17,813 bases of DNA from Thalassiosira profunda (lineage: Eukaryota > Bacillariophyta > Thalassiosirophyceae > Thalassiosirales > Thalassiosiraceae): assembly GCA_036939355.1 (NCBI GenBank), contig JALLAP010000166.1, positions 1 through 17,813 of the forward strand, in the 5' to 3' direction. A program made the translations under genes and the position numbers. The number at the start of each line of letters is the position of its first letter. The first letter of the stretch is position 1. Shown here in pieces: positions 1 to 8,830 of this stretch. The notes beneath the pieces are model-generated. The model did no database searches and was not told the DNA's origin. It was given only the letters and a program-made list of their open reading frames with translations.

Positions 1-1
1 A

Positions 2-671
2 TTCTGCCGGGAGAACAACGAGAAGTTCGCGGGGTGCCGCCAATTCGAGGAGGCGGGGGAGGGGCAGCTGACCATTCATGGATTGTGGCCCAACGTGAGT
101 TGTTGATGTTGCTCCTTGTCGTCTATTTCTTGCGATCTATTTATGTGTCTAACACATCCGATATCCCACATGCACTGTTCTCAAGAGGGACGACGGCACG
201 TGGCCCTCCATGTGCTCCAACGAAAAGCTGGACATCGCTCTCCTCGAAGATTTGTCGGACGAGCTTTCGGAGCGGTGGCCCAACATAAAGTCCCCGCCCG
301 CGTCTCCCGGCCACGAATCCTTCTGGTCGCACGAGTGGCAGAAACATGGCACGTGTTCCGGGCTCGACCAGCACTCATACTTCTCCACCGCGCTGAATTT
401 GCTGCTCCCCACCCCCTCCATCGTGAAGGAAAAGTACGGATCCGTTGTGAAGCGATCGGAGTTGATGGAGGGATACGGGGAGGAAGGGGCGGTGTTAGCG
501 TGCAACAAAGGTTTCCTGTCGGAGAACCGAGTCTGTTTCGAGAAGGCGGAGGGGGGAGCGGTGGGAGCGAGGGCCAAATGCCCGGAATCGGTGTTGAGTG
601 AGGATTCTTGCGGGGAGGACGAGATCAAAATCGCCTCGTTTGGCGCGAAAGTTCCGACGGCGGTTGCATAG
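2..671 (+). CDS. RNase T2 family secreted ribonuclease, 5'-partial, two exons visible
   Basis: The enzyme cleaves single-stranded RNA through a 2',3'-cyclic phosphate intermediate and is normally secreted, vacuolar or lysosomal. The first visible exon (2-94) begins at Phe-Cys, matching the family's early 'sfC' block, and ends in LTIHGLWPN, the CAS I motif with the first catalytic His. Joining at phase 0 to 186-671 gives RDDGTWPSMC, as expected just after CAS I. The second exon carries FWSHEWQKHGTCSG, the CAS II motif with catalytic His, Glu, Lys and His. Several cysteines downstream fit the family's disulfides. The stop is TAG at 669-671. The signal peptide and first exon(s) lie outside the window. 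The next gene (783, minus) converges on it, leaving 111 nt. Family assignment is secure; the biological role (phosphate scavenging, RNA turnover) is inference. Confidence 0.93.
95..185 (+). other. Spliceosomal intron in the RNase T2 gene
   Basis: The 91-nt segment starts GTGAGT and ends CTCAAG. Removing it joins HGLWPN to RDDGTWPSMC at phase 0 and restores the expected RNase T2 order; reading through it meets an in-frame TGA within four codons. Confidence 0.88.
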
Positions 672-782
672 ACACTGAGAGGTCCTCGGAGGTGATGGAT
701 GGTGTACCTATGCACCAGCACCCGTCAGAGTTTGTACATAAATTGAGGCCATTTGTACTATTATTGCCTGTATCTCTGGATA

Positions 783-2558
783 TCATCGTCTGATTTCCAG
801 CAAAGATGGTGGCAGATATACCGGGTTCTCGATGTGGTGATCCCTATCCTTCGTAGATATGCTCCCAATGGACCTGTTCTCGTTCTCGCGCCTCCTCCGG
901 CCCGATCCCGCACTCGCCTGGCTCGACGACGCGGTCACGGCGCAGGCGATTCGCACGCCCAACTTTGCCTTTCTCCAATTGAGGCTGGCGGGGTCCTGAA
1001 GGTCTGGTTCCACAGTAACCACGGGAGGCGGCTCTATCCCCCGCCCCTCATAAGTTGGCGAGAGGAAGAATTCCTTCCCCTGCGGGACTACCATCCAGCC
1101 CTTCTCGGGCGGGTGGCTAAACTTCCGGACCGAGTAGGCGACGTAGAACGCCAGCTGCGTGGGACGCTTCCCCTCCTCACCGTCCCAGGTGCATGTGATG
1201 TACCACTTCCTCGTGCCGTTGTTCGCCCGCCACCGTCCCATGTAGAACATGACCTCCTTTCCTTCCCATTTGGCAATCTTGGCGAAGGCGGGGACGCCGT
1301 CCCATTCCTCAAAGCGGTGGTATTTGCCGTTGACCGCGGGCACACCACAGCCTTGCACTTCGATCTCTTTGCTGTTTATCACTCTGGCGGGCGCCCTGTC
1401 CACAGTCAAGGTTGACCGCGAAGAAATGCTTACTCCTCCTTGGCTTTCGTGATCGTCTTCCGCACCCCCCTTGTCTGTGCATGCCTCGCATGCCTCGGCT
1501 AGAGGTTGTACCCGCGAGTCGTCTTTCCGATTCATTTGGAATAGCTCGTCGTACGTGGCTACATCTTGCCAGGAGATCCTTCGTTTGCTCTCGGGTGCAT
1601 CCTCCTCATTCTGCAGGCTCGCTTTGGACGCATCGCTTTCGCCCTCTTCCCCAGTCGTTTCTTTTCCGGATGAATTCTCGTCGACGCAGCTCAGCGACCG
1701 ACGCACCAGCGGTCGTCCCCAAAATCCGTCGCGCAGAGCCTCCTCTTCGGAAGAGAGGCTTTGTTGGCCCTTGGTTGCATCCTCCTCCTCCTGATCCGGG
1801 CTTGCATCCAGTGCATCGCTTTCGCCCTCAATCCCAGACACTGCAAGCAAAGCCACTGCTTTCCCTAGCAACTCTTCGACTGCGTCTCCTTCTGCATCCT
1901 TTTCCTCTGAAGTGTCATCATCTTCTACAACTTCCTCCGCTGAAGCTTCGTCATCCGTGCTGACAGTCCGAACAATTGCAGTTGCCCCCGCCGCCCCCGC
2001 GGCCTCTGTAGTTTCCCCTTCAATCTCCTCGGCCAAGCTGGTCGTCAACTCAACATCTTCCCCGGAATTGCCCTTGCTCGATATTACTGCGGCGGCAACA
2101 GCTGCTGCTGCAGCCTTGAGCACCGCCGTTTCGCCATACGCCTCGTCTTCTGCCTCGCGATCCTCCGTCAGGCTTGTCACATCGTCCGCGGAATCTGCCA
2201 TGTGCGACGTCACAGCAGCGGCGGCTGCTGCTAGCGTCTCCTCCTCGTTGATAGATCCGCCTTCCTCCTCCGGCGGGACGACCGCCAAATTATTCGCATC
2301 ATCGCCGCTCGCGTCGATACTGCCGTCATTCCCCTCCTCCAGCCGCTGCAAATATTCACGCGCCTCCTCCAACTCTTTCCGCGAGGAGGCCACCTGCGCC
2401 TGCGCCCGCTCCAGCAGTTGCAATGAGGCGTCCACCCGCTCCTCGGCGGCAGAGATGCGGAGCTTGGCCGCGGCGAGCTCGGCGCGGACGATGTCAGGCG
2501 GCGGCACAGGGTTTGTGGGTGCACCATCACCCTGTGGTGTCTCAAATTTTGCGGTCAT
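783..2558 (-). CDS. Acidic coiled-coil protein with C-terminal VNGxY domain (copy A)
   Basis: No known function. The first ATG (2556-2558) gives about 591 aa; the open frame extends a few codons upstream only through a GTG. Residues about 22-75 form an Ala/Glu/Arg heptad coiled coil. Residues about 80-390 are low-complexity, rich in Glu, Asp, Ala and Ser. Residues about 398-515 form a compact domain opening IEVQGCGVPAVNGKY, with RKWYI in the middle and PPEKGW near the end. From recollection, this 'V-x-G-x-G...VNGxY' layout recurs in many hypothetical proteins of diatoms and relatives. The last 75 residues are basic and could include read-through of an unrecognised intron. The gene at 11765 has the same coiled coil and domain and is a paralogue. 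It converges with the RNase T2 gene. Confidence 0.8.
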   Translation of the reverse strand: MTAKFETPQGDGAPTNPVPPPDIVRAELAAAKLRISAAEERVDASLQLLERAQAQVASSRKELEEAREYLQRLEEGNDGSIDASGDDANNLAVVPPEEEGGSINEEETLAAAAAAVTSHMADSADDVTSLTEDREAEDEAYGETAVLKAAAAAVAAAVISSKGNSGEDVELTTSLAEEIEGETTEAAGAAGATAIVRTVSTDDEASAEEVVEDDDTSEEKDAEGDAVEELLGKAVALLAVSGIEGESDALDASPDQEEEDATKGQQSLSSEEEALRDGFWGRPLVRRSLSCVDENSSGKETTGEEGESDASKASLQNEEDAPESKRRISWQDVATYDELFQMNRKDDSRVQPLAEACEACTDKGGAEDDHESQGGVSISSRSTLTVDRAPARVINSKEIEVQGCGVPAVNGKYHRFEEWDGVPAFAKIAKWEGKEVMFYMGRWRANNGTRKWYITCTWDGEEGKRPTQLAFYVAYSVRKFSHPPEKGWMVVPQGKEFFLSPTYEGRGIEPPPVVTVEPDLQDPASLNWRKAKLGVRIACAVTASSSQASAGSGRRRRENENRSIGSISTKDRDHHIENPVYLPPSLLEIRR

Positions 2559-2760
2559 TGCATCCAGTTGCACCTGCTGATTCTAGCTCTGTAGAGGCGA
2601 TGCTCGCGCCCGCGTTGGCCCCGTGCAACCCTCCAACCTTCAAGCTACAAGCCCCTGGCAACGCGGCTCGGCGGTTGCGTTTGTGACGACCTGAGCTGCA
2701 AGAGGCTGCAAGGTGCAACTGCACTGGCAACTCTAAACTCCTACCAAGCAGCCAGTCAAA

Positions 2761-2796
2761 CCCTAACCCTAACTCCAACCCTAACCCTAACCCTAG
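2761..2796. repeat. Interstitial telomere-type repeats, six CCCTAA-like units
   Basis: Six consecutive 6-nt units are visible: four perfect CCCTAA, one degenerate CTCCAA in third place and a terminal CCCTAG. CCCTAA/TTAGGG is the usual stramenopile telomere repeat. The tract is flanked by unique sequence and genes on both sides, so it is interstitial rather than a chromosome end in this assembly. Confidence 0.88.
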
Positions 2797-2930
2797 GTAG
2801 ATGACCTAGCGCTGATCTCGCAGTTGACTGGATTTTTTTTGCCCAGAAAGTCGAATGGGATTGACTTTGGGGTAATGGATTTTGGCGTCATTTTTTATTT
2901 TGTTGCCGTAGAAACTACGTAGAAACATAC

Positions 2931-2953
2931 CAAAACTGCAATTTGCAGTTTTG
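2931..2953. repeat. Perfect 23-nt palindrome
   Basis: Arms CAAAACTGCAA and TTGCAGTTTTG are exact reverse complements around a single central T at 2942. It lies in the A/T-rich part of the intergenic region, about 370 nt upstream of the minus gene's ATG and 460 nt upstream of the plus gene's. It could be a dimeric regulator site, a cruciform-forming sequence or part of a miniature repeat element. Confidence 0.7.
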
Positions 2954-3411
2954 ATACCCCACGAGTAAATCCCGCCTCAAAAAAAATCGAGCCAATCGCG
3001 AGGCGAGCGCTAGGTAGGTACCCTCCGACACCAGTTTTCCCCAACTTCTTGGCAGGCTGATGACGCCCGCGTCGCTGGTGCCTCCTAACGGGCTTGAACC
3101 TTCGACGCTCGGCACCATATTAGCATCGCCTTTTATCGTCGAAAGAAGAGCGGGCGCGTTGGAGACCTCTGCACAAGCAGAGAGCCGGGTGCCACACGAC
3201 GAGAACACCACAACGGATGGGAACCCGGCGAAATACATAGTGGGAATGGCGGCTATTTGTCCGACCGACAGGGGCATGCCCGCCAAAAGCTTCTGGAACA
3301 TCCTTCCTTGTTGAGACGTGAACCTCTACCCACCTCTCATCAAGCTCTCATAATTTCACTGAGCAACATATCATCAACTCTCTTTACAACTCAAATCTCA
3401 CGATTGCAACA

Positions 3412-4116
3412 ATGACGAAGCAACTTTGGACTCTCTCCTTTGCCATTTTGGCGTCCATTGCATCGGCTCAATACGGCAGGCATGGAGGAGTGAGGGGTAG
3501 GGATGGGGGATACCGCCTCATGGAGGGACGGCGCGGTGGTATGCAAGGCCGTGGAGGCGGGGGAAGGGGGCGCGGGTACGGTCATGGCCACGGAGGTGGG
3601 ATGGGAGGCCACGGAGGCGGAGGCTGGGGCCAGGGAGGCGGAGGGCACGGCATGTCGAGGCGAGAGATGATGTGGTTGATCCACGACCTCTTTGACTCTC
3701 GCGGTCAGATCACACGCGTTTACAAGAACACCACGGATGGGATCGAAGCCTACACTTACTCGGACGATCCGGAGGTGGCGTCGTGGATCCAGAGACACGT
3801 CTATCAGATGACGACCCTGATGAACAGCGATAGCGGTGGCATTCATCTGCGAGATCCCCTCTTCTACGAACTGTTCGAGCAACGTGATTTCCATACAATC
3901 AATGCAACCAATGTCACCGAAGACGGCGAACCTCTGGGAGTTAGCGTGACCCAGCACGTTGTTGATGGCGACGACGTGAAGGTTGCCGCAGGTGCGAGGA
4001 AGTGCGTCAAAGACTTGATTCAGGCTCACGCTTGGGTGGTGAGCCGGTTTATCGAGCGTGGGAGACGGGAAATGCACGTCAACCACCCCGTGCCCAAAGG
4101 TTGCGAGGCGATTTAG
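3412..4116 (+). CDS. Secreted Gly/His-rich protein with a duplicated C-terminal module
   Basis: The 234-aa protein starts at an ATG with a good context (CAACAATG). Residues 1-19 are a typical signal peptide ending in ASA, so it should enter the secretory pathway. Residues 20-80 are Gly/Arg/His-rich, with HGH and GGHGG runs that could bind metal. Residues 81-234 are a globular module in two related halves: LFDSRGQI...DGIEAYTYSDDPEV...IQRHV at about 93-130 and LFEQRDFHTI...VTQHVVDGDDVKV...IQAHA at about 153-206. Three N-glycosylation sequons (NTT, NAT, NVT) and two cysteines (198, 231) are present. I recall similar uncharacterised modules, ending 'HA..VS.F...G', in bacterial proteins, so a bacterial origin is possible but untested. 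Function unknown. Confidence 0.85.
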   Translation: MTKQLWTLSFAILASIASAQYGRHGGVRGRDGGYRLMEGRRGGMQGRGGGGRGRGYGHGHGGGMGGHGGGGWGQGGGGHGMSRREMMWLIHDLFDSRGQITRVYKNTTDGIEAYTYSDDPEVASWIQRHVYQMTTLMNSDSGGIHLRDPLFYELFEQRDFHTINATNVTEDGEPLGVSVTQHVVDGDDVKVAAGARKCVKDLIQAHAWVVSRFIERGRREMHVNHPVPKGCEAI

Positions 4117-4209
4117 TTCCGAAGTTCTGTAGCTCCGGGCCAACGTTAACCATGTAGGATGATTAAGAAGCTCTTTGTTTGCATTCCTCTGCGCATGCTC
4201 GACCAACTA

Positions 4210-7200
4210 CTACCTCCCAAAGAGCAGCTTGAAGTCTTCCAGCGTCGGTTTGGCGCTGTCCAACTGGCCTCCGCCGCCATCCGTATCGCTCAAGATTTCG
4301 TTCGCCATGCCCTTCTTCTTGCCCTGAAGGGCCACGATCTTCTCTTCCACGCTGTCGCTCACGACGAACTTTCGCACCCGCACGACCTTCGCTTGCTGGC
4401 CAATCCTGTGAATCCGATTGATGCACTGGTCTTCGATCGCCTGATTCCACCACGGGTCGAGAACAAAGACGCTCGAGGCGGCCACTAGATTGAGCCCAAC
4501 TCCGCCCGCTTTCATCGAGACGAGGAACACCGACCCTCTCTGACAAACGCCCTCTTCCATTGCGCTCGTTCGACTTCGCTTCTTGTTGAATTTGGCAATC
4601 ATTGCCACGCGTTCCTTCAGGCTCATCTTTCCGTCGATACGGAAGCATTCCACGCCAATGTCAGCAAGGGCCCGGCCTGTGATGTCAAGGAAACCGAGAT
4701 ATTGAGAGAACACGAGCACCTTGCTTCCAGGGTCGGACGTCCACACTCTATCGAGCTCGGCCAAGACCGCTTCCAGCTTAGAGCTGTTCGCTCCGCTCAG
4801 TGCCGACTCCAATGTTGCTCTAGCTGCCGCGTCCCTTTCAAGCGCCTCATTGTTGACATTCGGGGTGTTCTCCTTCTCCGCTTTATCGGGCGATTGTTGC
4901 AGAAAGGTCGACCTCGCTTCTCCATTCTCTGACTTCTCTATTCCGATGACACGCGATACCTTCACCCACTCATGGCACACGGGACACGAGCCTCCCTCCA
5001 CCTTGCGTTGGACAGGTCCAGATGACTTGAACATGGCTACCTCGACCGTCTTTTTGTTGCCACGGTTCTGTTGCTCCTTGAACTCCGACAGAAGGCAGCC
5101 TCTGCAAAACATGTGCCCACAAGGCGTGTGCACTGCGTCCTCGACCCGCGGCTCATCCAGGCATATTGGGCACTCGTTCTTCATGTATTCCTCGCTGGAC
5201 TGAACGCATTGAGACAGGGTCTCTGCCACCTGTTTCACGAAGGAAGTCGGCTCCTCTTGAGCGTTGGTGGTCTTCTTTCGCCGGAACTTGCTCAGCAAAC
5301 CACTCAGGAAGGTGTCGTCGACGCCATCTTCGACATCGTCGCTCGAGAATGACTCCTTCTTGGCAAGCCCTCGGCTATCTTTCATCTGAGCCAATTCGCT
5401 GGTGTCCAGCTTCTTATTCACCGTTAGGGCAACGTGGTCGCACGATTGGCGAAGGCGTTGGAGAAGTGAAAAGATGGCGAACCAGGACTTGGAGGCTGTA
5501 CCGGCATTGAGGAATCCCTCAAAGACGGATTGAGATCGTTCGAGCAGAGCGTTGTAGAACTCTCGTTCTGCCGGAGACAGAGTCACATGAACGACCGACG
5601 AGTCGATAGGCGGGAGAGTGAGGATGGGAGTGCCATCTTCCGAGAGCGTATCTTTGGTTCTCCGTAGAATGATGGGGGCCAGGACACGGCGGACACGCGC
5701 AAATGCTGCACTTGCAGCCAATTGTGCTGCCTCCTTCTCATCGTTGGTGTCAGATGCATTCCCAGCTCCAGCTGAAGCACCAGAGGCAGTGTTGGTGATG
5801 GCATTCTTCCAGAACACACTTTCGCACCACGGCTCGTGGCGCAGGAACTTTAGCAGGCCATACACATCCTGCAGTGAGTTTTGGACAGGAGTTCCGGTAA
5901 CGCACCACCTCGCGTCTGCCTTGAGCATGCAGCACGCCTTCGACGCCACAGTAGCAGGGTTCTTGATGCCGTGAGCCTCGTCCAATATGATCCGTTTCCA
6001 ATCAAACGCTAGAATCGGATGAGCGTGCCCCGGCTCCAAAGCGCCGCCGCTCATTTTGCACAGAGATACGTACTCGCTTTGGATTGTACCGTAAGTGGTG
6101 ACGACGACATCCACGCACGAGAAGGCATCGCTCCCCTTGGCCTTCTTTCCAGCATCGTAGTAAACGTGATGTGACAAGTCCGTCTTCGACGCCAGCTCTT
6201 CCTCCCACTGGGACACTAGGGATAGAGGAGCAATGACGAGAGTTGCCCGGCTCAGCTTTCGACCTTTGGCACTGGGCTTCTTCGCCATCGTTGGCGATTG
6301 CTCGTCCGTCCACGATTCGTCGTCGTCCATTGGGGAATCAGATTCGTCCTCGTCGTCCGATAATAGCTCTACAGCGTCCTTCTTCGGCGCTGCGTCTCTC
6401 TTACGCTTTGATGTGCGATCAAGCTTCGTGGGCGCACCGGATGATAATTGCTCGGACGTAGTCGATCTTCCGCTCTCTGCCTCCTTCGTCTTCAGGATCA
6501 ACGACAAGAGCATGACAGTCTTGCCCAATCCCATTGCATCAGCCAAAATACCACCCACGCACTGCCTCGGTGGATTCGGAGGCGTCGCCGATGCAATTCC
6601 TAGGAGCTCGTTCACAAAAAAGGCAAACACTGTCCCCAAATCGTCCGTCGCCAAGAATCTCCGCTTCCAGAGGGGGTGGTGGATATACTTCCTCCCGGTC
6701 CCCTTGCAATTTTGCTTCCGGCCGTGTTCGATGACCGGGAGCGCCTTTGAAGCGACAGACTCGTCGCTGACAGCCACTGGACCGCAATCGCATGCCACAG
6801 CCTTGCCTCCCCAAACTTGCATCGACGCATCGGCATTCGAGTGCGTTGACGACGCCAGCTCAGCAAGGAGATCCAATTCTCCGTCCCCTTCATCACTGTC
6901 CTCGTTGCTCATTTCGCCCTCGATGTGGCATCCCTCTTTTCGACACAAGAAGTGCAGCGCCTGTCGCTGATACGGGCGCAGGACCACTCCGGCCTTGAAA
7001 CCGTCGGGATCCGATAGCTCCGGCAGCGCCCTCTTCGCCTTGCCCTCGTCCCCCGATACGACCAGCTCGTTCAGTCCATCGATCTCGTCCGACTCCAGTG
7101 CGTCTTCCTCGTAATCTCCATCACCTGTAACAGAGTCATCGTCACCCTTTCCCTTGCTGGAGAAACCACTCTTTCCAACGACACCCGTCTCTCCCTCGCT

Positions 7201-8232
7201 TTTGCCATCGGCCGATTCTTTCCTAAACGGCATTTCCTCCCCTTTCTCTGCCCACTGCAGCAAGTGAAACGCCGCCTCGGCCAGCTCACCATCGGTGAAA
7301 CTGGATTTGGCCTTCTTAGTCTGGTACGAGGGCAGTTTGCCACTCCCTCCCTGGCTGGCAGCCTTCTTCCGGAAGAACAGTTTCGAGCTCGTGTCCTCTC
7401 CGGCAGAGTTGTCGTTCTGAAACAGCTCGAAGAAAGCGATGGGATCGTTGAGGTAGATCTTGAGGTTGACCGGGACGTCGCTCCCAATCACTAGCGACGT
7501 ATCTTCCATGAGTGCCTCTCCCTCAATGGACACGAGGGGTATGAATTTGTTGTCACTGCTGCCAGACGCCGGCACCCGGAGGAGTGGAGACAAAACCGAG
7601 CAGAGGTATCGATTGAGGGTTCCTTCCGCCGATCCAGATTTGGAGCGGAACCTGACCATGGGATCCACCGGTTTGTTGTTCTTGGCATTGCTGCCCTTTT
7701 GGGGCGTGTGGCTCTTGTGGACAATAGTCCTCCAATTCTCGCTAAAGTCCAGCGCTTCCCCGTAGCTCACCCTGCCCCGGACGGATTTGGAGCAGGCCAC
7801 AGTCCATCGTTTGCACAGCAACAATCTCTGCGTCGGTTGCTGGTTCTGCTGGTGTGGTGTACACTTTGGTGCACTTCCAGCACCTGCGCCCGACCAACTT
7901 TTCCTGCCCCCAACATTGCTACCGCTCTGCTTCTGTCGCTTGATGCTCGATTTGGGCGTCTTCGCCGCGGAAGAGGAAGACAATAATGAGCTGCCCCTCT
8001 TCTTTAACGAGGAAGAGGAAGCCGAGCTCGATGCAGCGGCGCTGCTGCCGCCTCCACCGCCGCCAAAACTGCCTGTTAATATCCGTTCCAGTGCCAGCTC
8101 GACATTGTGGCCGCTGTTCTTCAATTGGTCCGACAGCTCGTCCTCCGAGGCCTTGACGCCCATGCCAGTGACGAATTCGCGGAGGGTGGAGAGCTTGGTG
8201 AGGAAGGAGGGCGGGGCCTTGGTGGACGCCAT
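4210..8232 (-). CDS. RAD5: RAD5/HLTF-like SNF2 ATPase with RING finger (DNA damage tolerance)
   Basis: A single exon of about 1340 aa from the first ATG at 8230-8232 (MASTK); the upstream extension has only TTG. Domains in order: UBA-like helices about 10-55; basic Ser/Lys-rich, NLS-like stretch about 75-110; degenerate HIRAN-like region about 145-275, the fold that in HLTF binds 3' DNA ends; SNF2 ATPase with motif I GILADAMGLGKT (about 560), motif II LDEAHGIKN (about 749) and motif III VTGTPVQN; C3HC4 RING about 1019-1084 (CPIC, CGHMFCRGC, CPVC) inserted between the ATPase lobes, diagnostic of RAD5/RAD16/HLTF; helicase C lobe about 1170-1280 ending NRIHRIGQ. Family role: nuclear E3 ligase polyubiquitinating PCNA with Ubc13-Mms2, and fork remodelling. 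UBA-like plus HIRAN-like parts favour RAD5/HLTF over RAD16. Acidic insertions (about 390 and 640) enlarge it slightly beyond yeast Rad5. Confidence 0.92.
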   Translation of the reverse strand: MASTKAPPSFLTKLSTLREFVTGMGVKASEDELSDQLKNSGHNVELALERILTGSFGGGGGGSSAAASSSASSSSLKKRGSSLLSSSSAAKTPKSSIKRQKQSGSNVGGRKSWSGAGAGSAPKCTPHQQNQQPTQRLLLCKRWTVACSKSVRGRVSYGEALDFSENWRTIVHKSHTPQKGSNAKNNKPVDPMVRFRSKSGSAEGTLNRYLCSVLSPLLRVPASGSSDNKFIPLVSIEGEALMEDTSLVIGSDVPVNLKIYLNDPIAFFELFQNDNSAGEDTSSKLFFRKKAASQGGSGKLPSYQTKKAKSSFTDGELAEAAFHLLQWAEKGEEMPFRKESADGKSEGETGVVGKSGFSSKGKGDDDSVTGDGDYEEDALESDEIDGLNELVVSGDEGKAKRALPELSDPDGFKAGVVLRPYQRQALHFLCRKEGCHIEGEMSNEDSDEGDGELDLLAELASSTHSNADASMQVWGGKAVACDCGPVAVSDESVASKALPVIEHGRKQNCKGTGRKYIHHPLWKRRFLATDDLGTVFAFFVNELLGIASATPPNPPRQCVGGILADAMGLGKTVMLLSLILKTKEAESGRSTTSEQLSSGAPTKLDRTSKRKRDAAPKKDAVELLSDDEDESDSPMDDDESWTDEQSPTMAKKPSAKGRKLSRATLVIAPLSLVSQWEEELASKTDLSHHVYYDAGKKAKGSDAFSCVDVVVTTYGTIQSEYVSLCKMSGGALEPGHAHPILAFDWKRIILDEAHGIKNPATVASKACCMLKADARWCVTGTPVQNSLQDVYGLLKFLRHEPWCESVFWKNAITNTASGASAGAGNASDTNDEKEAAQLAASAAFARVRRVLAPIILRRTKDTLSEDGTPILTLPPIDSSVVHVTLSPAEREFYNALLERSQSVFEGFLNAGTASKSWFAIFSLLQRLRQSCDHVALTVNKKLDTSELAQMKDSRGLAKKESFSSDDVEDGVDDTFLSGLLSKFRRKKTTNAQEEPTSFVKQVAETLSQCVQSSEEYMKNECPICLDEPRVEDAVHTPCGHMFCRGCLLSEFKEQQNRGNKKTVEVAMFKSSGPVQRKVEGGSCPVCHEWVKVSRVIGIEKSENGEARSTFLQQSPDKAEKENTPNVNNEALERDAAARATLESALSGANSSKLEAVLAELDRVWTSDPGSKVLVFSQYLGFLDITGRALADIGVECFRIDGKMSLKERVAMIAKFNKKRSRTSAMEEGVCQRGSVFLVSMKAGGVGLNLVAASSVFVLDPWWNQAIEDQCINRIHRIGQQAKVVRVRKFVVSDSVEEKIVALQGKKKGMANEILSDTDGGGGQLDSAKPTLEDFKLLFGR

Positions 8233-8830
8233 GTTGAATTGCAATTATCCGACGAACGTCGACAGATTAGACGCTGCAATTTGGTGCACGTATTGTACGT
8301 GCACCGAGCGAGACGATAGATTCAGACGCCCAGACAATCAGGGTCGAGCCTGGTCGAGCCACCGTCCGACACCAGGCCTACGCCGCGTTAATACACGCCC
8401 AAGCAATGTCCAAACGGCGCGCCGCGGTGCTCGTCGCGGCGAGGGGAGCCGGCCGTGGGGTGGGGAGTGGGCGGAGGGGGCGGGGGAAAATGAGGAGGCC
8501 CACCGCCATTCTAGAAAGTGAGATGTGAGCGTATCGTAACGACCATGGCCCACGCTCGAGAGTAGCAGTGAATGAAGCCGAGTAAAGAAGGCGGAAGATG
8601 AAAGAGCCTTGAGCCTATCAAACATTCTATGCTCCTCTTGCATGCTGCAATCATCCTCGATATATTTGTGCCCTATCCTAAGCAAGCCTATTTACAACGG
8701 TAAACAAATATGTGCATCGCCAGTCTCTCTCTGTGCATCCTACCTAAAAGTGGCTGAACCTTCCTGCTTCCACTCTACAAAATCTCTGTCTCGCTGTGCC
8801 TCGCATTGCGTACTCGCCATGTGCCGATGC
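8233..8830. other. 598-nt intergenic region (RAD5-like promoter, oxidoreductase 3' flank)
   Basis: Upstream of the RAD5-like gene and downstream of the oxidoreductase, both minus strand. It contains a near-perfect palindrome (8283-8305), a short direct repeat GGTCGAGCC twice near 8342-8360, and a G-rich stretch about 8430-8490. The distal half, toward 8830, is less GC-rich and probably holds the oxidoreductase 3' UTR. No convincing coding sequence. Confidence 0.55.
8283..8305. promoter_or_regulatory. Inverted repeat with ACGT-type cores upstream of the RAD5-like gene
   Basis: Arms GGTGCACGTA and TACGTGCACC are exact reverse complements separated by TTG. It ends about 50 nt upstream of the RAD5-like ATG, a position typical of promoter or 5' UTR elements. 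Each arm holds an ACGTG/CACGT core, the type bound by bZIP and bHLH factors in other eukaryotes. A regulatory role is inferred. Confidence 0.5.

Larger units (their letters stand above)
2559..3411. other. 853-nt intergenic region between divergent genes
   Basis: This holds the promoters of the minus gene at 2558 and the plus gene at 3412. It contains telomere-type repeats (2761-2796), a perfect palindrome (2931-2953) and A/T-rich runs around 2830-2990, unlike the GC-rich coding sequence. Short open frames on both strands at 3060-3314 show no recognisable domain. About 60 nt of C/T/A-rich leader precede the ATG at 3412. I see no RNA gene or complete mobile element. Confidence 0.6.

Noticed and set aside
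1912..2580. Long plus-strand Ser-rich open frame opposite copy A
   Set aside because: It is the mirror of the acidic Glu/Ala/Ser low-complexity codons of the minus-strand gene, whose conserved C-terminal domain and paralogue establish the true frame.
3078..3116. tRNA-like piece on the minus strand (GGTGCC...GGTTCAAGCCC...GGCACC)
   Set aside because: A TTCAA-like loop and matching ends are present, but the T stem does not pair and there is no room for D and anticodon arms in 39 nt.
2915..3314. Overlapping open frames on both strands in the 2559-3411 intergenic region
   Set aside because: Both are short, one ends in low-quality A/T-rich sequence, and neither contains a domain or signal peptide I can identify.
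3391..4206. Minus-strand 271-codon open frame opposite the secreted protein
   Set aside because: The plus strand has a signal peptide and an internally repeated module; the minus frame is Pro/His/Ser-rich antisense of Gly-rich codons.
8338..8685. Minus-strand open frame upstream of the RAD5-like gene
   Set aside because: Biased Arg/Pro/Ser composition from GC-rich non-coding DNA, no motif, and it occupies the expected promoter of the RAD5-like gene.
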